From the NCBI RefSeq assembly GCF_036226885.1, contig NZ_CP109027.1, positions 2,108,001 to 2,172,000 of the forward strand: a stretch of 64,000 bases of DNA. Reading direction: 5' to 3'. Positions 25,417-33,547 of this stretch are shown here, piece by piece. The stretch comes from Streptomyces sp. NBC_00663 (GTDB lineage: Bacteria; Actinomycetota; Actinomycetes; Streptomycetales; Streptomycetaceae). Made by a program: the position numbers and the translations under genes. A model generated the notes under the pieces. That model saw nothing but the letters and a program-made list of their open reading frames with translations. It had not been told where the DNA came from and made no database searches. The stretch's first letter is position 1, and every line of letters starts with the position of its first letter.

Positions 25417-25746
25417 AGACCCGCGCACGCCGACGCACCTCAAGAGGCACCCCAGATGGCGAAAAGCCGCCGGACGGCAGGGGTGGTGCTGCGCCGACAC
25501 GGCACCACCCCGCCTTGGCCCGTTCGAGGCCGCGAACGCCGCTCGGGACGGCGTCGCTCAAGTTTCAACCAGCCACGCCCGGGTCCACCAGGGTTGCAGG
25601 GGGTTGCAACTTGCTGCTGTCTGTGGCCGGACTGTGTCCCTCCGCGAGGGACGGACGGCACCATGAGACGAACAGTCAGGACGGACACCGGCCCATGGCC
25701 GAAAGCCGACGGAAACCGGTTGTCCACAGCCCCTCCGGGAGGACCA

Positions 25747-27033
25747 GTGGCGCTCTCTCCGACGGACGTCGCCCAACTGGCCGCCGTGGACACGGCGCGT
25801 GCGGCGCGGGTGCTGAGCGACGTCCGCTCCGCCACGCTCTCCGGCCGGCGGGCGCCGGTCGCCCCGCGGCCGGTGATCGAGCAGTCGTGGGACCGGATGC
25901 TGCGCGGCGGTGTCGATCCCGACCACGACTTCCGTACGGGGCTGCTGCCCCGCGAGGAGGTGCAGCGGCGCCGGGAGTCCTCGGAGCTGAGGCATGTCCT
26001 GCCGGTGCTGCGCGAGGGGCTGCTGTCGGTCGCGGACATCGCCCACCACATCATGGTGGTCGCCGACGAGGACGGCCGGGTGCTGTGGCGGGAGGGCAGC
26101 TCGCCGGTGCTGCGCAAGGCCGACGGGACCGGGTTCGAACTGGGGGCCGACTGGCGGGAGGGCGTGATCGGCACCAACGGCATCGGCACCCCGGTGGTGG
26201 CGCGGCGGCCGGTGCAGGTCTTCGCCTCGGAGCACTTCGTCCGCTCGCAGACCTCCTGGACCTGTACCGGGGCGCCGATCATCGACCCGCGGGACGGCCG
26301 GCTGATCGGCGTGGTGGACGTGAGCGGTCCGCTGGAGACGATGCATCCGGCGACGCTCTCCTGGGTCGACTCGGTGGCCAAACTGGCCGAGGCCCGGCTG
26401 CGCGAACTGCACCAGTCCACGCTGGAGCAGCTGCGCGCGACGGCGGCGCCGGTGCTGGCGCGGCTCGGCGGGCGGGCGGTGGCGGTGGACCGGGACGGCT
26501 GGACGGCGGCGGTGACCGGGATGCCGTACCAGAGCCGGGTCGGGCTGCCCAAGTCGCTGTCGGCGGGGCAGCGGTGGCTGCCGGCGCTGGGGCTGTGCAC
26601 GGTGGAGCCGCTGGCGGGGGGCTGGTTGATCCGGGCGGCGGAGCCGGGGCCGCGGGGTGCGACGCGGATCGTGCTGGATCTGTCGCAGCCGCGCCGCTGG
26701 TCGATGACGGTGTCCGGGGGTGCCGGCACCTGGAGTCACGAACTGAGCCCGCGGCATGCCGAGTTGCTGTACCTGCTGGCCCTGCACCGCAGCGGGCGCA
26801 GCGCGGCGGAGCTGGCCGACGACCTGTTCGGCGATCTGGGCCGCACGGTGACGGTGCGGGCCGAGATGTCGCGGGTACGGCGCTATCTCGGGGGGTTTCT
26901 GGAGCATCGGCCGTATCGTTTCTGCGAGGACGCGGAGGTCGAGGTGCTGCTCCCCGACGACCCGCGCGACCTGCTGCCGCACTCCACGGCCCCGGCAGTG
27001 GCCGGGAAACGACTGTCCCGCCAGGCACCTTGA
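25747..27033 (+). CDS. GAF-domain transcriptional regulator with C-terminal winged helix
   Basis: 428 aa from GTG 25747, chosen because GGGAGG (25737-25742) is ideally spaced; an in-frame ATG at 25663 lacks a ribosome site. Residues about 25-60 (RPVIEQSWDRMLRGGVDPD) and the GAF domain (about 90-215, with VVADEDGRVLWREGS and WREGVIGTNGIGTPVVARRPVQVF) are those of AcoR/sigma-54 activators, but the AAA+ and FIS modules are absent. The C-terminal region (SPRHAELLYLLALHRSGRSAAELADDLFGD) is a winged helix. In actinobacteria this family is commonly placed by aldehyde or alcohol dehydrogenases. No target gene is visible next to it. Confidence 0.85.
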   Translation: MALSPTDVAQLAAVDTARAARVLSDVRSATLSGRRAPVAPRPVIEQSWDRMLRGGVDPDHDFRTGLLPREEVQRRRESSELRHVLPVLREGLLSVADIAHHIMVVADEDGRVLWREGSSPVLRKADGTGFELGADWREGVIGTNGIGTPVVARRPVQVFASEHFVRSQTSWTCTGAPIIDPRDGRLIGVVDVSGPLETMHPATLSWVDSVAKLAEARLRELHQSTLEQLRATAAPVLARLGGRAVAVDRDGWTAAVTGMPYQSRVGLPKSLSAGQRWLPALGLCTVEPLAGGWLIRAAEPGPRGATRIVLDLSQPRRWSMTVSGGAGTWSHELSPRHAELLYLLALHRSGRSAAELADDLFGDLGRTVTVRAEMSRVRRYLGGFLEHRPYRFCEDAEVEVLLPDDPRDLLPHSTAPAVAGKRLSRQAP

Positions 27034-27217
27034 GGCCCCCCGGACCCACGAAATCGCCCGCCGGAACACCCAAGAAGCGGCATCTTCCGCATATTTGCAG
27101 GGTCTTCGTCCCCGGCACGCCCGGACTGCCGTAGCATCCCTCTACGGGCCACCCCACCTGCTCCTTGGTCAACGCACGGATCACCAGGTGCAGTTGGCCC
27201 GCCTCGGGAGGTACGAG

Positions 27218-28471
27218 ATGATGCAGCGCGGCAGACACCGCAGGCGGAAGCGGGGCAAAGCGCTGCGCGCGTTCCTGGCCGGAACCGCCCTCGCGCTCAC
27301 CGCCGCGGCCACCATGATCAGCGCCTCACAGGCCACCGTCGCGGCAGATCCCGGGGCCCTGAAGCCGCTGGCCACCGCCGCCGAGACCGACGCGCTGCGG
27401 CTGCACGAGCAGCTGGAACCGCGGTCCACCCTCGACACGCTCGCCGCCGCGATGGGCAAGCCGGAGGGCGTGAGCGCCGTCCTCGCCGACGCCGACCACT
27501 CCCTGCGCGGCTCGGCCGACTGCACGGCGGCCGAGCGCAGGGCGCTGCCCGTCGAACCGGCGGCCACCCGCGCCTACTGCTGGGACGCCGCCGACACCCG
27601 CTCCTGGCGCCCCGGCGCGGTCACCACCTCGGGCGACGCCGACGACGACGGCCTGTGGGGGCAGAACCGGGTGATCCTCTCCGCCTGGAGCCAGGGCGCC
27701 CATGATCTGGCCCGGGTCGCGTTCATCGACGCGAACGACCTCGACCGCCTCACCTACTCCTGGGTGCTGCTCGCCGTCCCGGTCGACGAGGGCCGCGACT
27801 ACCGCGCGCTCGACTCCCAGGTCTCCGGCATGGTCTGGTACCAGGACAAGCTGCTGGTCACCGCCGCCGACGGGCTGTACGTGTACGACATGAACCGCGT
27901 CCAGCGCGCCACCACGGACGCCCCCGCGGTCGGCCGTGTGAACGGCGGCTGGGCGGCGCACGGCAACCGTTGGGTGCTGCCCGCCGTCGGCATCTACCGC
28001 GCCGGCACCACGCACCCCGACTATCTCTCCCTCGACCGCAGCACCTCCCCCGACAGCCTGGTCGCGAGCAACTGGGTGTCCAAGGACAGCGACCGGAACG
28101 TACGGCTGTGGCGCTACGACCTCAGCGCGTCCTCCGACCGCGCCGGGCTGCTCACCACCGACGCGGCCGGGTTCACGCCCGTGGACGAGGCGTACGAGAC
28201 CCGGGCACCCGGCACCGGGGCCGTCCTCTCGTACCGCTCCGAGTGGTATCTGGGCCGCACCACCCAGGACCAGGACGGCCGCGGCACGCTGTGGCGGCAG
28301 AACGCGACCGGCGCCCACGCCACCCGCTGCGGCACCGACGAGACGAACCGCTGCTGGAGCGGCCAGGCGGAGTCCCTGTCGTACTGGGAGGCGACCGGCG
28401 AGGTCTGGTCCCAGTCGGGACAGACGCTGTTTTCGCTCCCACTGAACACGATCGACAGATCCCTGACCTAG
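27218..28471 (+). CDS. Secreted protein of unknown function
   Basis: 417 aa from ATG 27218 (tandem ATG at 27221), with GGGAGG 5 bp upstream. The N-terminus is a Sec signal: basic RGRHRRRKRGKALR, hydrophobic AFLAGTALALTAAATM, then ASQATVAADPG. The mature part has Trp and Asp-rich segments resembling beta-propeller blades (VSGMVWYQDKLLVTAADGLYVYD, NGGWAAHGNRWVLP, WYLGRTTQDQDGRG) and four cysteines near residues 110-130 and 370-385. I recognise it as a lineage-specific secreted protein often found in Streptomyces but not as a named family. No enzymatic motif is evident. Confidence 0.8.
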   Translation: MMQRGRHRRRKRGKALRAFLAGTALALTAAATMISASQATVAADPGALKPLATAAETDALRLHEQLEPRSTLDTLAAAMGKPEGVSAVLADADHSLRGSADCTAAERRALPVEPAATRAYCWDAADTRSWRPGAVTTSGDADDDGLWGQNRVILSAWSQGAHDLARVAFIDANDLDRLTYSWVLLAVPVDEGRDYRALDSQVSGMVWYQDKLLVTAADGLYVYDMNRVQRATTDAPAVGRVNGGWAAHGNRWVLPAVGIYRAGTTHPDYLSLDRSTSPDSLVASNWVSKDSDRNVRLWRYDLSASSDRAGLLTTDAAGFTPVDEAYETRAPGTGAVLSYRSEWYLGRTTQDQDGRGTLWRQNATGAHATRCGTDETNRCWSGQAESLSYWEATGEVWSQSGQTLFSLPLNTIDRSLT

Positions 28472-28488
28472 ATGGTTGCCTGGGGGGC

Positions 28489-29061
28489 ATGCCCAACATC
28501 CCCGTGACCACCTGGTCCCTCGAGCAGACCGCCCCGACCGACCTCCTCCCGGCCGCCGCGCCGGAGGGCGACGTGCGGATCGTCCGCTCCGAGGTCCCCT
28601 CCCCCGAGTTCAGCCGTTTCCTCTACGCCTCCGTCGGCGGCGACATCCGCTGGATCGACCGGCTCGGCTGGACGTACGCCCAGTGGGAGGAGCACCTGAA
28701 CCGGCCGGGCGTGGAGACATGGGTGGCGTACGACCGGGGCACACCCGCGGGGTACGTGGAGCTGGAGCCGCAGGACGACGGGGTCGTGGAGATCGTCTAC
28801 TTCGGACTGATCCCGGGCTTCCGCGGCCGGCGCATCGGCGGCTGGCTGCTGTCGTACGGCGCCGCGCGCGCCTGGGACCTCGCGGACCGCTGGCCGGGGC
28901 TGACGGACACCAAGCGGGTGTGGCTGCACACGTGCAGCCTGGACGGCGAACACGCGATGACGAACTACCAACGCCGGGGCTTCACCCTCTTCGACACCAA
29001 GGTCGAGGAGCAGCCGGAGGTGGCCGCGACCGGCCCCTGGACGGGGGCGCACCCCGCCTGA
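28489..29061 (+). CDS. GNAT-family N-acetyltransferase
   Basis: 190 aa from ATG 28489, 17 bp after the secreted-protein gene. The acetyl-CoA loop is in YFGLIPGFRGRRIGGWLLSYG (R/Q-x-x-G-x-G/A form), preceded by GTPAGYVELEPQDDGVVEIV. The C-terminal HTCSLDGEHAMTNYQRRGFTLF is the strand-helix typical of GNATs. Substrate is unknown. A strong terminator follows (29139-29167). Confidence 0.88.
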   Translation: MPNIPVTTWSLEQTAPTDLLPAAAPEGDVRIVRSEVPSPEFSRFLYASVGGDIRWIDRLGWTYAQWEEHLNRPGVETWVAYDRGTPAGYVELEPQDDGVVEIVYFGLIPGFRGRRIGGWLLSYGAARAWDLADRWPGLTDTKRVWLHTCSLDGEHAMTNYQRRGFTLFDTKVEEQPEVAATGPWTGAHPA

Positions 29062-29138
29062 CCTCGGACGTCCGGCCTCGGGCATAGCGCGGCCGACCTG
29101 CGCCGACAAGACCTCCCGCGACGCATGTGATCGACGCC

Positions 29139-29167
29139 ACCCTTGTCTCGGCCTTCGAGACAAGGGT
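29139..29167. terminator. Perfect 12-bp hairpin terminator after the GNAT gene
   Basis: ACCCTTGTCTCG pairs fully with CGAGACAAGGGT around a 5-base loop. It sits 77 bp after the acetyltransferase stop and upstream of the sulfur-operon leader, so it isolates the two transcription units. Confidence 0.85.
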
Positions 29168-29186
29168 GTCCGCATGATGGACGAAG

Positions 29187-29201
29187 CTGGACTGTGTCCA
29201 G
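29187..29201. promoter_or_regulatory. Inverted repeat CTGGAC-TGT-GTCCAG, candidate operator of the sulfur operon
   Basis: Perfect 6-bp arms with a 3-base centre, 22 bp upstream of the leader-peptide ATG and downstream of the terminator hairpin. The position suits a repressor or activator site in the sulfur-operon promoter. The regulator is not encoded in this window. Confidence 0.4.
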
Positions 29202-29223
29202 ATCGCCGTGACACGCTTCCGTC

Positions 29224-29307
29224 ATGTCTGGAACTGGAATTGCCTTGGTGAGTCGGCGGCACGTCGACCTCGGCCGCATGTCCAGCGCCATCTGTCCGGC
29301 GCGCTAG
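29224..29307 (+). CDS. Putative cysteine-attenuator leader peptide (27 aa)
   Basis: ATG 29224 to TAG 29307 encodes MSGTGIALVSRRHVDLGRMS then SAICPAR. The SRRHVDLxRxxSAxC pattern is that of actinobacterial leader peptides found before sulfur-assimilation genes. Its single cysteine codon (TGT, codon 24) near the end would stall ribosomes when Cys-tRNA is scarce and couple the downstream sulfite reductase gene to sulfur supply. The gene lies 127 bp before the reductase ATG. Confidence 0.8.
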   Translation: MSGTGIALVSRRHVDLGRMSSAICPAR

Positions 29308-29434
29308 CGAGCCGCAGCCGCCCGACATCTTTTGACTCCCCGCTTTCCCCTGCGCAAAGACGCGCACGTCTACCCATGCGCCCGCGCGCGCAGGTCAGAG
29401 CCGCTTTCCGCCTGTCCCGAAGGACGTAACAACC

Positions 29435-31132
29435 ATGGCCGCCACCCCGCAGAACCCTGCTGCCGCGACTCCCCGCCGCAAGGTGAGCCGTCACCGCGGT
29501 GAGGGTCAGTGGGCCGCGGGGCACCACACCCCGCTGAACGGCAACGAGCAGTTCAAGAAGGACGACGACGGTCTCAATGTGCGGACACGCATTGAGACGA
29601 TCTACTCCAAGCGCGGGTTCGACTCGATCGACCCCAACGATCTGCGTGGACGCATGCGCTGGTGGGGCCTCTACACCCAGCGCAAGCCCGGGATCGACGG
29701 CGGCAAGACCGCGATCCTGGAGCCCGAGGAGCTGGACGACAAGTACTTCATGCTGCGCGTCCGTATCGACGGCGGCCGACTCAGCACGCAGCAGCTGCGC
29801 GTGATCGGTGAGATCTCGCAGGAGTTCGCGCGGGGCAGCGCGGACATCACCGACCGGCAGAACATCCAGCTGCACTGGATCCGCATCGAGGACGTCCCGG
29901 AGATCTGGAACCGCCTGGAGGCGGTCGGTCTGTCGACGACCGAGGCCTGCGGTGACTGCCCCCGTGTCGTCATCGGCTCGCCGGTCGCCGGTATCGCCGA
30001 GGACGAGATCATCGACGGCACCTGGGCGATCGACGAGATCCACGAGCGCTACATCGGCAGCCACGAGTTCTCCAACCTGCCGCGCAAGTTCAAGACGGCG
30101 ATCTCCGGCTCCCCGCTGCTGGACGTGGTCCACGAGATCAACGACATCGCCTTCGTCGGTGTCGAGCACCCCGAGCACGGCCCCGGCTTCGACCTCTGGG
30201 TCGGCGGCGGCCTCTCCACCAACCCCAAGCTCGGCGTCCGGCTCGGCGCGTGGGTGCCGTTGGAGGAGGTCCCGGAGGTGTGGGCCGGTGTGGCCGGCAT
30301 CTTCCGCGACTGGGGCTACCGCCGGCTGCGCACCCGCGCCCGGCTGAAGTTCCTCGTCGCCGACTGGGGCCCGGAGAAGTTCCGCCAGGTCCTGGAGGAC
30401 GACTACCTCAAGCGCAAGCTGGTCGACGGTCCGGCGCCCGCCGAGCCCTCGGGCCGCTGGCGTGACCACGTCGGTGTGCACAGGCAGAACGACGGCCGCT
30501 ACTACGTCGGTTTCGCGCCGCGCGTCGGCCGGGTCGACGGCGCCACCCTCACGAAGATCGCCGAGGTCGCCGAGGCCCACGGTTCGGGCCGGGTGCGGAC
30601 CACCGTCGAGCAGAAGATGATCATCCTCGATGTCGAGGAGGCGCAGGTCGAGGCGCTGGTCGAGGCGCTCGGGGCGCTGGATCTGACGGCCAAGCCGTCC
30701 CCGTTCCGGCGCGGCACCATGGCCTGCACCGGCATCGAGTACTGCAAGCTCGCCATCGTCGAGACCAAGGCGCGCGGCTCCCAGCTGATCGACGAGCTGG
30801 AGCGCCGGATCCCGGACTTCGACGAGCCGCTCACCATCAACCTCAACGGCTGCCCCAACGCCTGCGCCCGTATCCAGGTGGCGGACATCGGTCTCAAGGG
30901 CCAGCTGGTCCTCAACGACCAGGGCGAGCAGGTCGAGGGCTACCAGGTGCACCTCGGCGGCGCGCTGGGCCTGGAGGCCGGTTTCGGCCGCAAGGTCCGT
31001 GGCCTGAAGGTCACCTCCGAGGAGCTGCCCGACTACGTCGAGCGGGTCCTGAAGCGGTTCCAGGCCGAGCGCGAGGAGGGCGAGCGCTTCGCCGCCTGGG
31101 CCACGCGCGCCTCGGAGGAGGCACTGTCGTGA
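29435..31132 (+). CDS. sirA: Ferredoxin-dependent assimilatory sulfite reductase (SirA/NirA type)
   Basis: 565 aa. It contains the two sulfite/nitrite-reductase repeats with ferredoxin-like half domains. The [4Fe-4S]-siroheme ligands are Cys431 and Cys437 (MACTGIEYC) and Cys473 and Cys477 (NGCPNAC). It reduces sulfite to sulfide by six electrons in the cytoplasm. Position at the head of cysH-cysC-cysD-cysN, and a siroheme chelatase at the end of the cluster, support sulfite rather than nitrite as substrate. GAAGGA precedes the ATG at 29435. Expression is probably subject to leader-peptide attenuation (29224-29307). Confidence 0.93.
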   Translation: MAATPQNPAAATPRRKVSRHRGEGQWAAGHHTPLNGNEQFKKDDDGLNVRTRIETIYSKRGFDSIDPNDLRGRMRWWGLYTQRKPGIDGGKTAILEPEELDDKYFMLRVRIDGGRLSTQQLRVIGEISQEFARGSADITDRQNIQLHWIRIEDVPEIWNRLEAVGLSTTEACGDCPRVVIGSPVAGIAEDEIIDGTWAIDEIHERYIGSHEFSNLPRKFKTAISGSPLLDVVHEINDIAFVGVEHPEHGPGFDLWVGGGLSTNPKLGVRLGAWVPLEEVPEVWAGVAGIFRDWGYRRLRTRARLKFLVADWGPEKFRQVLEDDYLKRKLVDGPAPAEPSGRWRDHVGVHRQNDGRYYVGFAPRVGRVDGATLTKIAEVAEAHGSGRVRTTVEQKMIILDVEEAQVEALVEALGALDLTAKPSPFRRGTMACTGIEYCKLAIVETKARGSQLIDELERRIPDFDEPLTINLNGCPNACARIQVADIGLKGQLVLNDQGEQVEGYQVHLGGALGLEAGFGRKVRGLKVTSEELPDYVERVLKRFQAEREEGERFAAWATRASEEALS

Positions 31133-31163
31133 GCGTCAGCGAACGGCAGCGAAAGGAGGGGCC

Positions 31164-31343
31164 ATGAGCGAGCGGGCCGCCCCCTTCTACTGCCCCTACT
31201 GCGGCGACGAGGACCTGCGTCCGAGCGAGCAGGGTCACGGCGCGTGGGAATGCGCGGCGTGCAACCGCGCATTCCAGTTGAAGTTCCTCGGGCTGCTCGC
31301 CCGGGGCCTTCAGCACAACGACGCAGGGGGAGAAGAGATATGA
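31164..31343 (+). CDS. Small zinc-ribbon protein in the sulfur operon (59 aa)
   Basis: ATG 31164 follows AAAGGAGGGGCC, an excellent ribosome site, 31 bp after the sulfite reductase stop, and its TGA overlaps the cysH start (ATGA). The peptide has two CxxC pairs, FYCPYC (Cys10, Cys13) and WECAACNRAFQLK (Cys30, Cys33), so it should bind zinc or an iron centre as a rubredoxin-like ribbon. It is too short for many gene finders. Coupling to sirA and cysH suggests a role in sulfite or adenylylsulfate reduction, for example as a small electron-transfer or assembly partner; that role is inference. Confidence 0.85.
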   Translation: MSERAAPFYCPYCGDEDLRPSEQGHGAWECAACNRAFQLKFLGLLARGLQHNDAGGEEI

Positions 31344-32050
31344 CCGCAGTTCAGGACGAACGCACGACCGACGACCTCAAGGCCCTCGCCGAGCAGGCGG
31401 GCCGTGACCTGGAGGACGCCTCCGCCCTGGAGATCCTCCAGTGGGCGGTCGACACCTTCGGCAAGCGCTTCTGCGTGACCTCCTCGATGGAGGACGCGGT
31501 CGTCGCCCATCTCGCGTCCCGCGCGATGAAGGGCGTGGACGTCGTGTTCCTCGACACCGGCTACCACTTCGAGGAGACGATCGGCACCCGGGACGCGGTC
31601 GAGGCCGTGATGGACGTCAACGTCATCACGCTGTCACCGACGCGGACGGTCGCCGAGCAGGACGCTGAGTTCGGCCCGAAGCTGCACGACCGCGACCCCG
31701 ACCTGTGCTGCAAGATGCGCAAGGTCGAGCCGCTGGAGCGGGGCCTGACGAACTACCTGGCCTGGGCGACCGGCCTGCGCCGCGACGAGTCCCCGACCCG
31801 GGCGAACACCCCGGTCGTCGGCTGGGACGAGAAGCGGCGAAAGGTCAAGATCTCCCCGATCGCCCGCTGGACCCAGGACGACGTGGACGCGTACGTCGCC
31901 GAGCACGGCGTCCTCACCAACCCGCTGCTGATGGACGGTTACGCCTCCGTCGGCTGCGCCCCCTGCACCCGCCGGGTGCTGGAGGGCGAGGACGCGCGCG
32001 CCGGCCGCTGGGCGGGCCGCGGCAAGACCGAATGCGGGCTGCACGAATGA
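31340..32050 (+). CDS. cysH: Adenylyl-sulfate (APS) reductase, thioredoxin-dependent
   Basis: 236 aa from ATG 31340. Cys123-Cys124 (DLCCKMRKVEPL) and Cys206/Cys209 (GCAPCTRR) are the [4Fe-4S] ligands that distinguish APS reductases from PAPS reductases. The catalytic cysteine Cys232 is in ECGLH. The sulfonucleotide core has VTSSMEDAVV and LDTGYHFEET. It makes sulfite from APS for the adjacent sulfite reductase. ATGA overlaps at both ends show tight translational coupling. Confidence 0.95.
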   Translation: MTAVQDERTTDDLKALAEQAGRDLEDASALEILQWAVDTFGKRFCVTSSMEDAVVAHLASRAMKGVDVVFLDTGYHFEETIGTRDAVEAVMDVNVITLSPTRTVAEQDAEFGPKLHDRDPDLCCKMRKVEPLERGLTNYLAWATGLRRDESPTRANTPVVGWDEKRRKVKISPIARWTQDDVDAYVAEHGVLTNPLLMDGYASVGCAPCTRRVLEGEDARAGRWAGRGKTECGLHE

Positions 32051-32610
32051 CCACCACCGACAAGGAGTTGCACGTGACGACCGGAGCCACCGTCTGGCTC
32101 ACGGGTCTGCCGAGTGCCGGCAAGACCACCATCGCGTACGAGCTGGCCGGCCGGCTGCGCGAGGAGGGCCACCTCGTCGAGGTGCTCGACGGCGACGAGA
32201 TCCGCGAGTTCATCTCCGCGGGCCTCGGCTTCAGCCGCGAGGACCGGCACACCAACGTGCAGCGCATCGGCTTCCTCGCCGAGTTGCTCGCCCGCAACGG
32301 CGTCAAGGCACTCGTCCCGGTGATCGCGCCGTACGCGGACAGCCGTGAGGCGGTGCGCAAGCGCCACCAGGAGGGCGGCGCCGCGTATGTCGAGGTGCAT
32401 GTGGCGACTCCGGTCGAGGTGTGCTCCGTACGCGATGTGAAGGGTCTGTACGCCAAGCAGGCCGCGGGCGAGCTGACCGGGCTGACCGGGGTCGACGACC
32501 CGTACGAGGCGCCCGAGTCGCCCGATCTGCGCATCGAGTCGCAGAACCAGACCGTCCAGGAGTCCGCGGCCGCGGTACACGCGCTGCTCACCGAGAGGGG
32601 ACTGGCATGA
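32047..32610 (+). CDS. cysC: Adenylyl-sulfate kinase
   Basis: 187 aa from ATG 32047 (ATGA overlap); GTG 32074 is an alternative start. The P-loop is GLPSAGKT (20-27) and the family motif DGDEIREFISAGLGFSREDRHTNVQRIGFLA follows. It phosphorylates APS to PAPS. Because cysH here is an APS reductase, PAPS is not needed for cysteine synthesis, so CysC may serve sulfation or PAPS-dependent pathways; the gene is nevertheless standard in Streptomyces cys operons. Confidence 0.93.
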   Translation: MTTTDKELHVTTGATVWLTGLPSAGKTTIAYELAGRLREEGHLVEVLDGDEIREFISAGLGFSREDRHTNVQRIGFLAELLARNGVKALVPVIAPYADSREAVRKRHQEGGAAYVEVHVATPVEVCSVRDVKGLYAKQAAGELTGLTGVDDPYEAPESPDLRIESQNQTVQESAAAVHALLTERGLA

Positions 32611-33545
32611 CGACGACCGTCGCGGCGGTGACGGAGGGCACGCAAGCTCCGTACGCCCTCTCGCACTTGGACTCGCTGGAGTCCGAGGCCGTGCACATCT
32701 TCCGTGAGGTGGCGGGTGAGTTCGAGCGGCCGGTGATTCTCTTCTCCGGCGGCAAGGACTCCATCGTCATGCTGCATCTGGCGCTGAAGGCGTTCGCCCC
32801 GGCGGCGGTCCCCTTCACGCTGCTGCACGTGGACACCGGGCACAACTTCCCCGAGGTCCTTGAGTACCGGGACCGTACGGTCGCCGAGCACGGGCTGCGG
32901 CTGCATGTCGCGTCCGTACAGGACTACATCGACCGCGGTGTGCTCAAGGAGCGTCCGGACGGGACCCGTAACCCGCTCCAGACCCTGCCGCTGACGGAGA
33001 AGATCCAGGCGGAGAAGTTCGACGCGGTCTTCGGCGGTGGCCGGCGCGACGAGGAGAAGGCCCGGGCCAAGGAGCGGGTGTTCTCGCTGCGGGACGAGTT
33101 CTCGCAGTGGGACCCGCGCCGCCAGCGGCCCGAGCTGTGGAACCTCTACAACGGACGGCACGCTCCCGGCGAGCACGTCCGCGTGTTCCCGCTCAGCAAC
33201 TGGACCGAGCTGGACGTGTGGCAGTACATCGCCCGCGAGGGCATCGAGCTGCCGGAGATCTACTTCGCGCACGAGCGTGAGGTGTTCCAGCGGGCCGGCA
33301 TGTGGCTGACGGCCGGCGAGTGGGGCGGCCCGAAGGAGAGCGAGACCGTCGAGAAGCGCCTCGTGCGCTACCGCACCGTCGGCGACATGTCCTGCACCGG
33401 TGCCGTGGACTCCGACGCCGTGACGCTGGAGCAGGTCATCACGGAGATCGCCGCGTCCCGGCTCACCGAGCGCGGCGCGACCCGCGCCGACGACAAGATG
33501 TCCGAGGCCGCGATGGAAGACCGCAAGCGCGAGGGGTACTTCTAA
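32607..33545 (+). CDS. cysD: Sulfate adenylyltransferase subunit 2
   Basis: 312 aa from ATG 32607, overlapping cysC as ATGA. The PP-loop is SGGKDS (47-52), followed by LLHVDTGHNFPEVLEYRD and FGGGRRDEEKARAKERVFS, all diagnostic of CysD. It forms APS from sulfate and ATP together with CysN, the product of the next gene. Confidence 0.96.
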   Translation: MTTTVAAVTEGTQAPYALSHLDSLESEAVHIFREVAGEFERPVILFSGGKDSIVMLHLALKAFAPAAVPFTLLHVDTGHNFPEVLEYRDRTVAEHGLRLHVASVQDYIDRGVLKERPDGTRNPLQTLPLTEKIQAEKFDAVFGGGRRDEEKARAKERVFSLRDEFSQWDPRRQRPELWNLYNGRHAPGEHVRVFPLSNWTELDVWQYIAREGIELPEIYFAHEREVFQRAGMWLTAGEWGGPKESETVEKRLVRYRTVGDMSCTGAVDSDAVTLEQVITEIAASRLTERGATRADDKMSEAAMEDRKREGYF

Positions 33546-33547
33546 GC

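Noticed and set aside
31244..31340. N-terminal extension of cysH
   Set aside because: The extension overlaps the zinc-ribbon gene out of frame; ATG 31340 forms an ATGA overlap and gives the normal CysH length.
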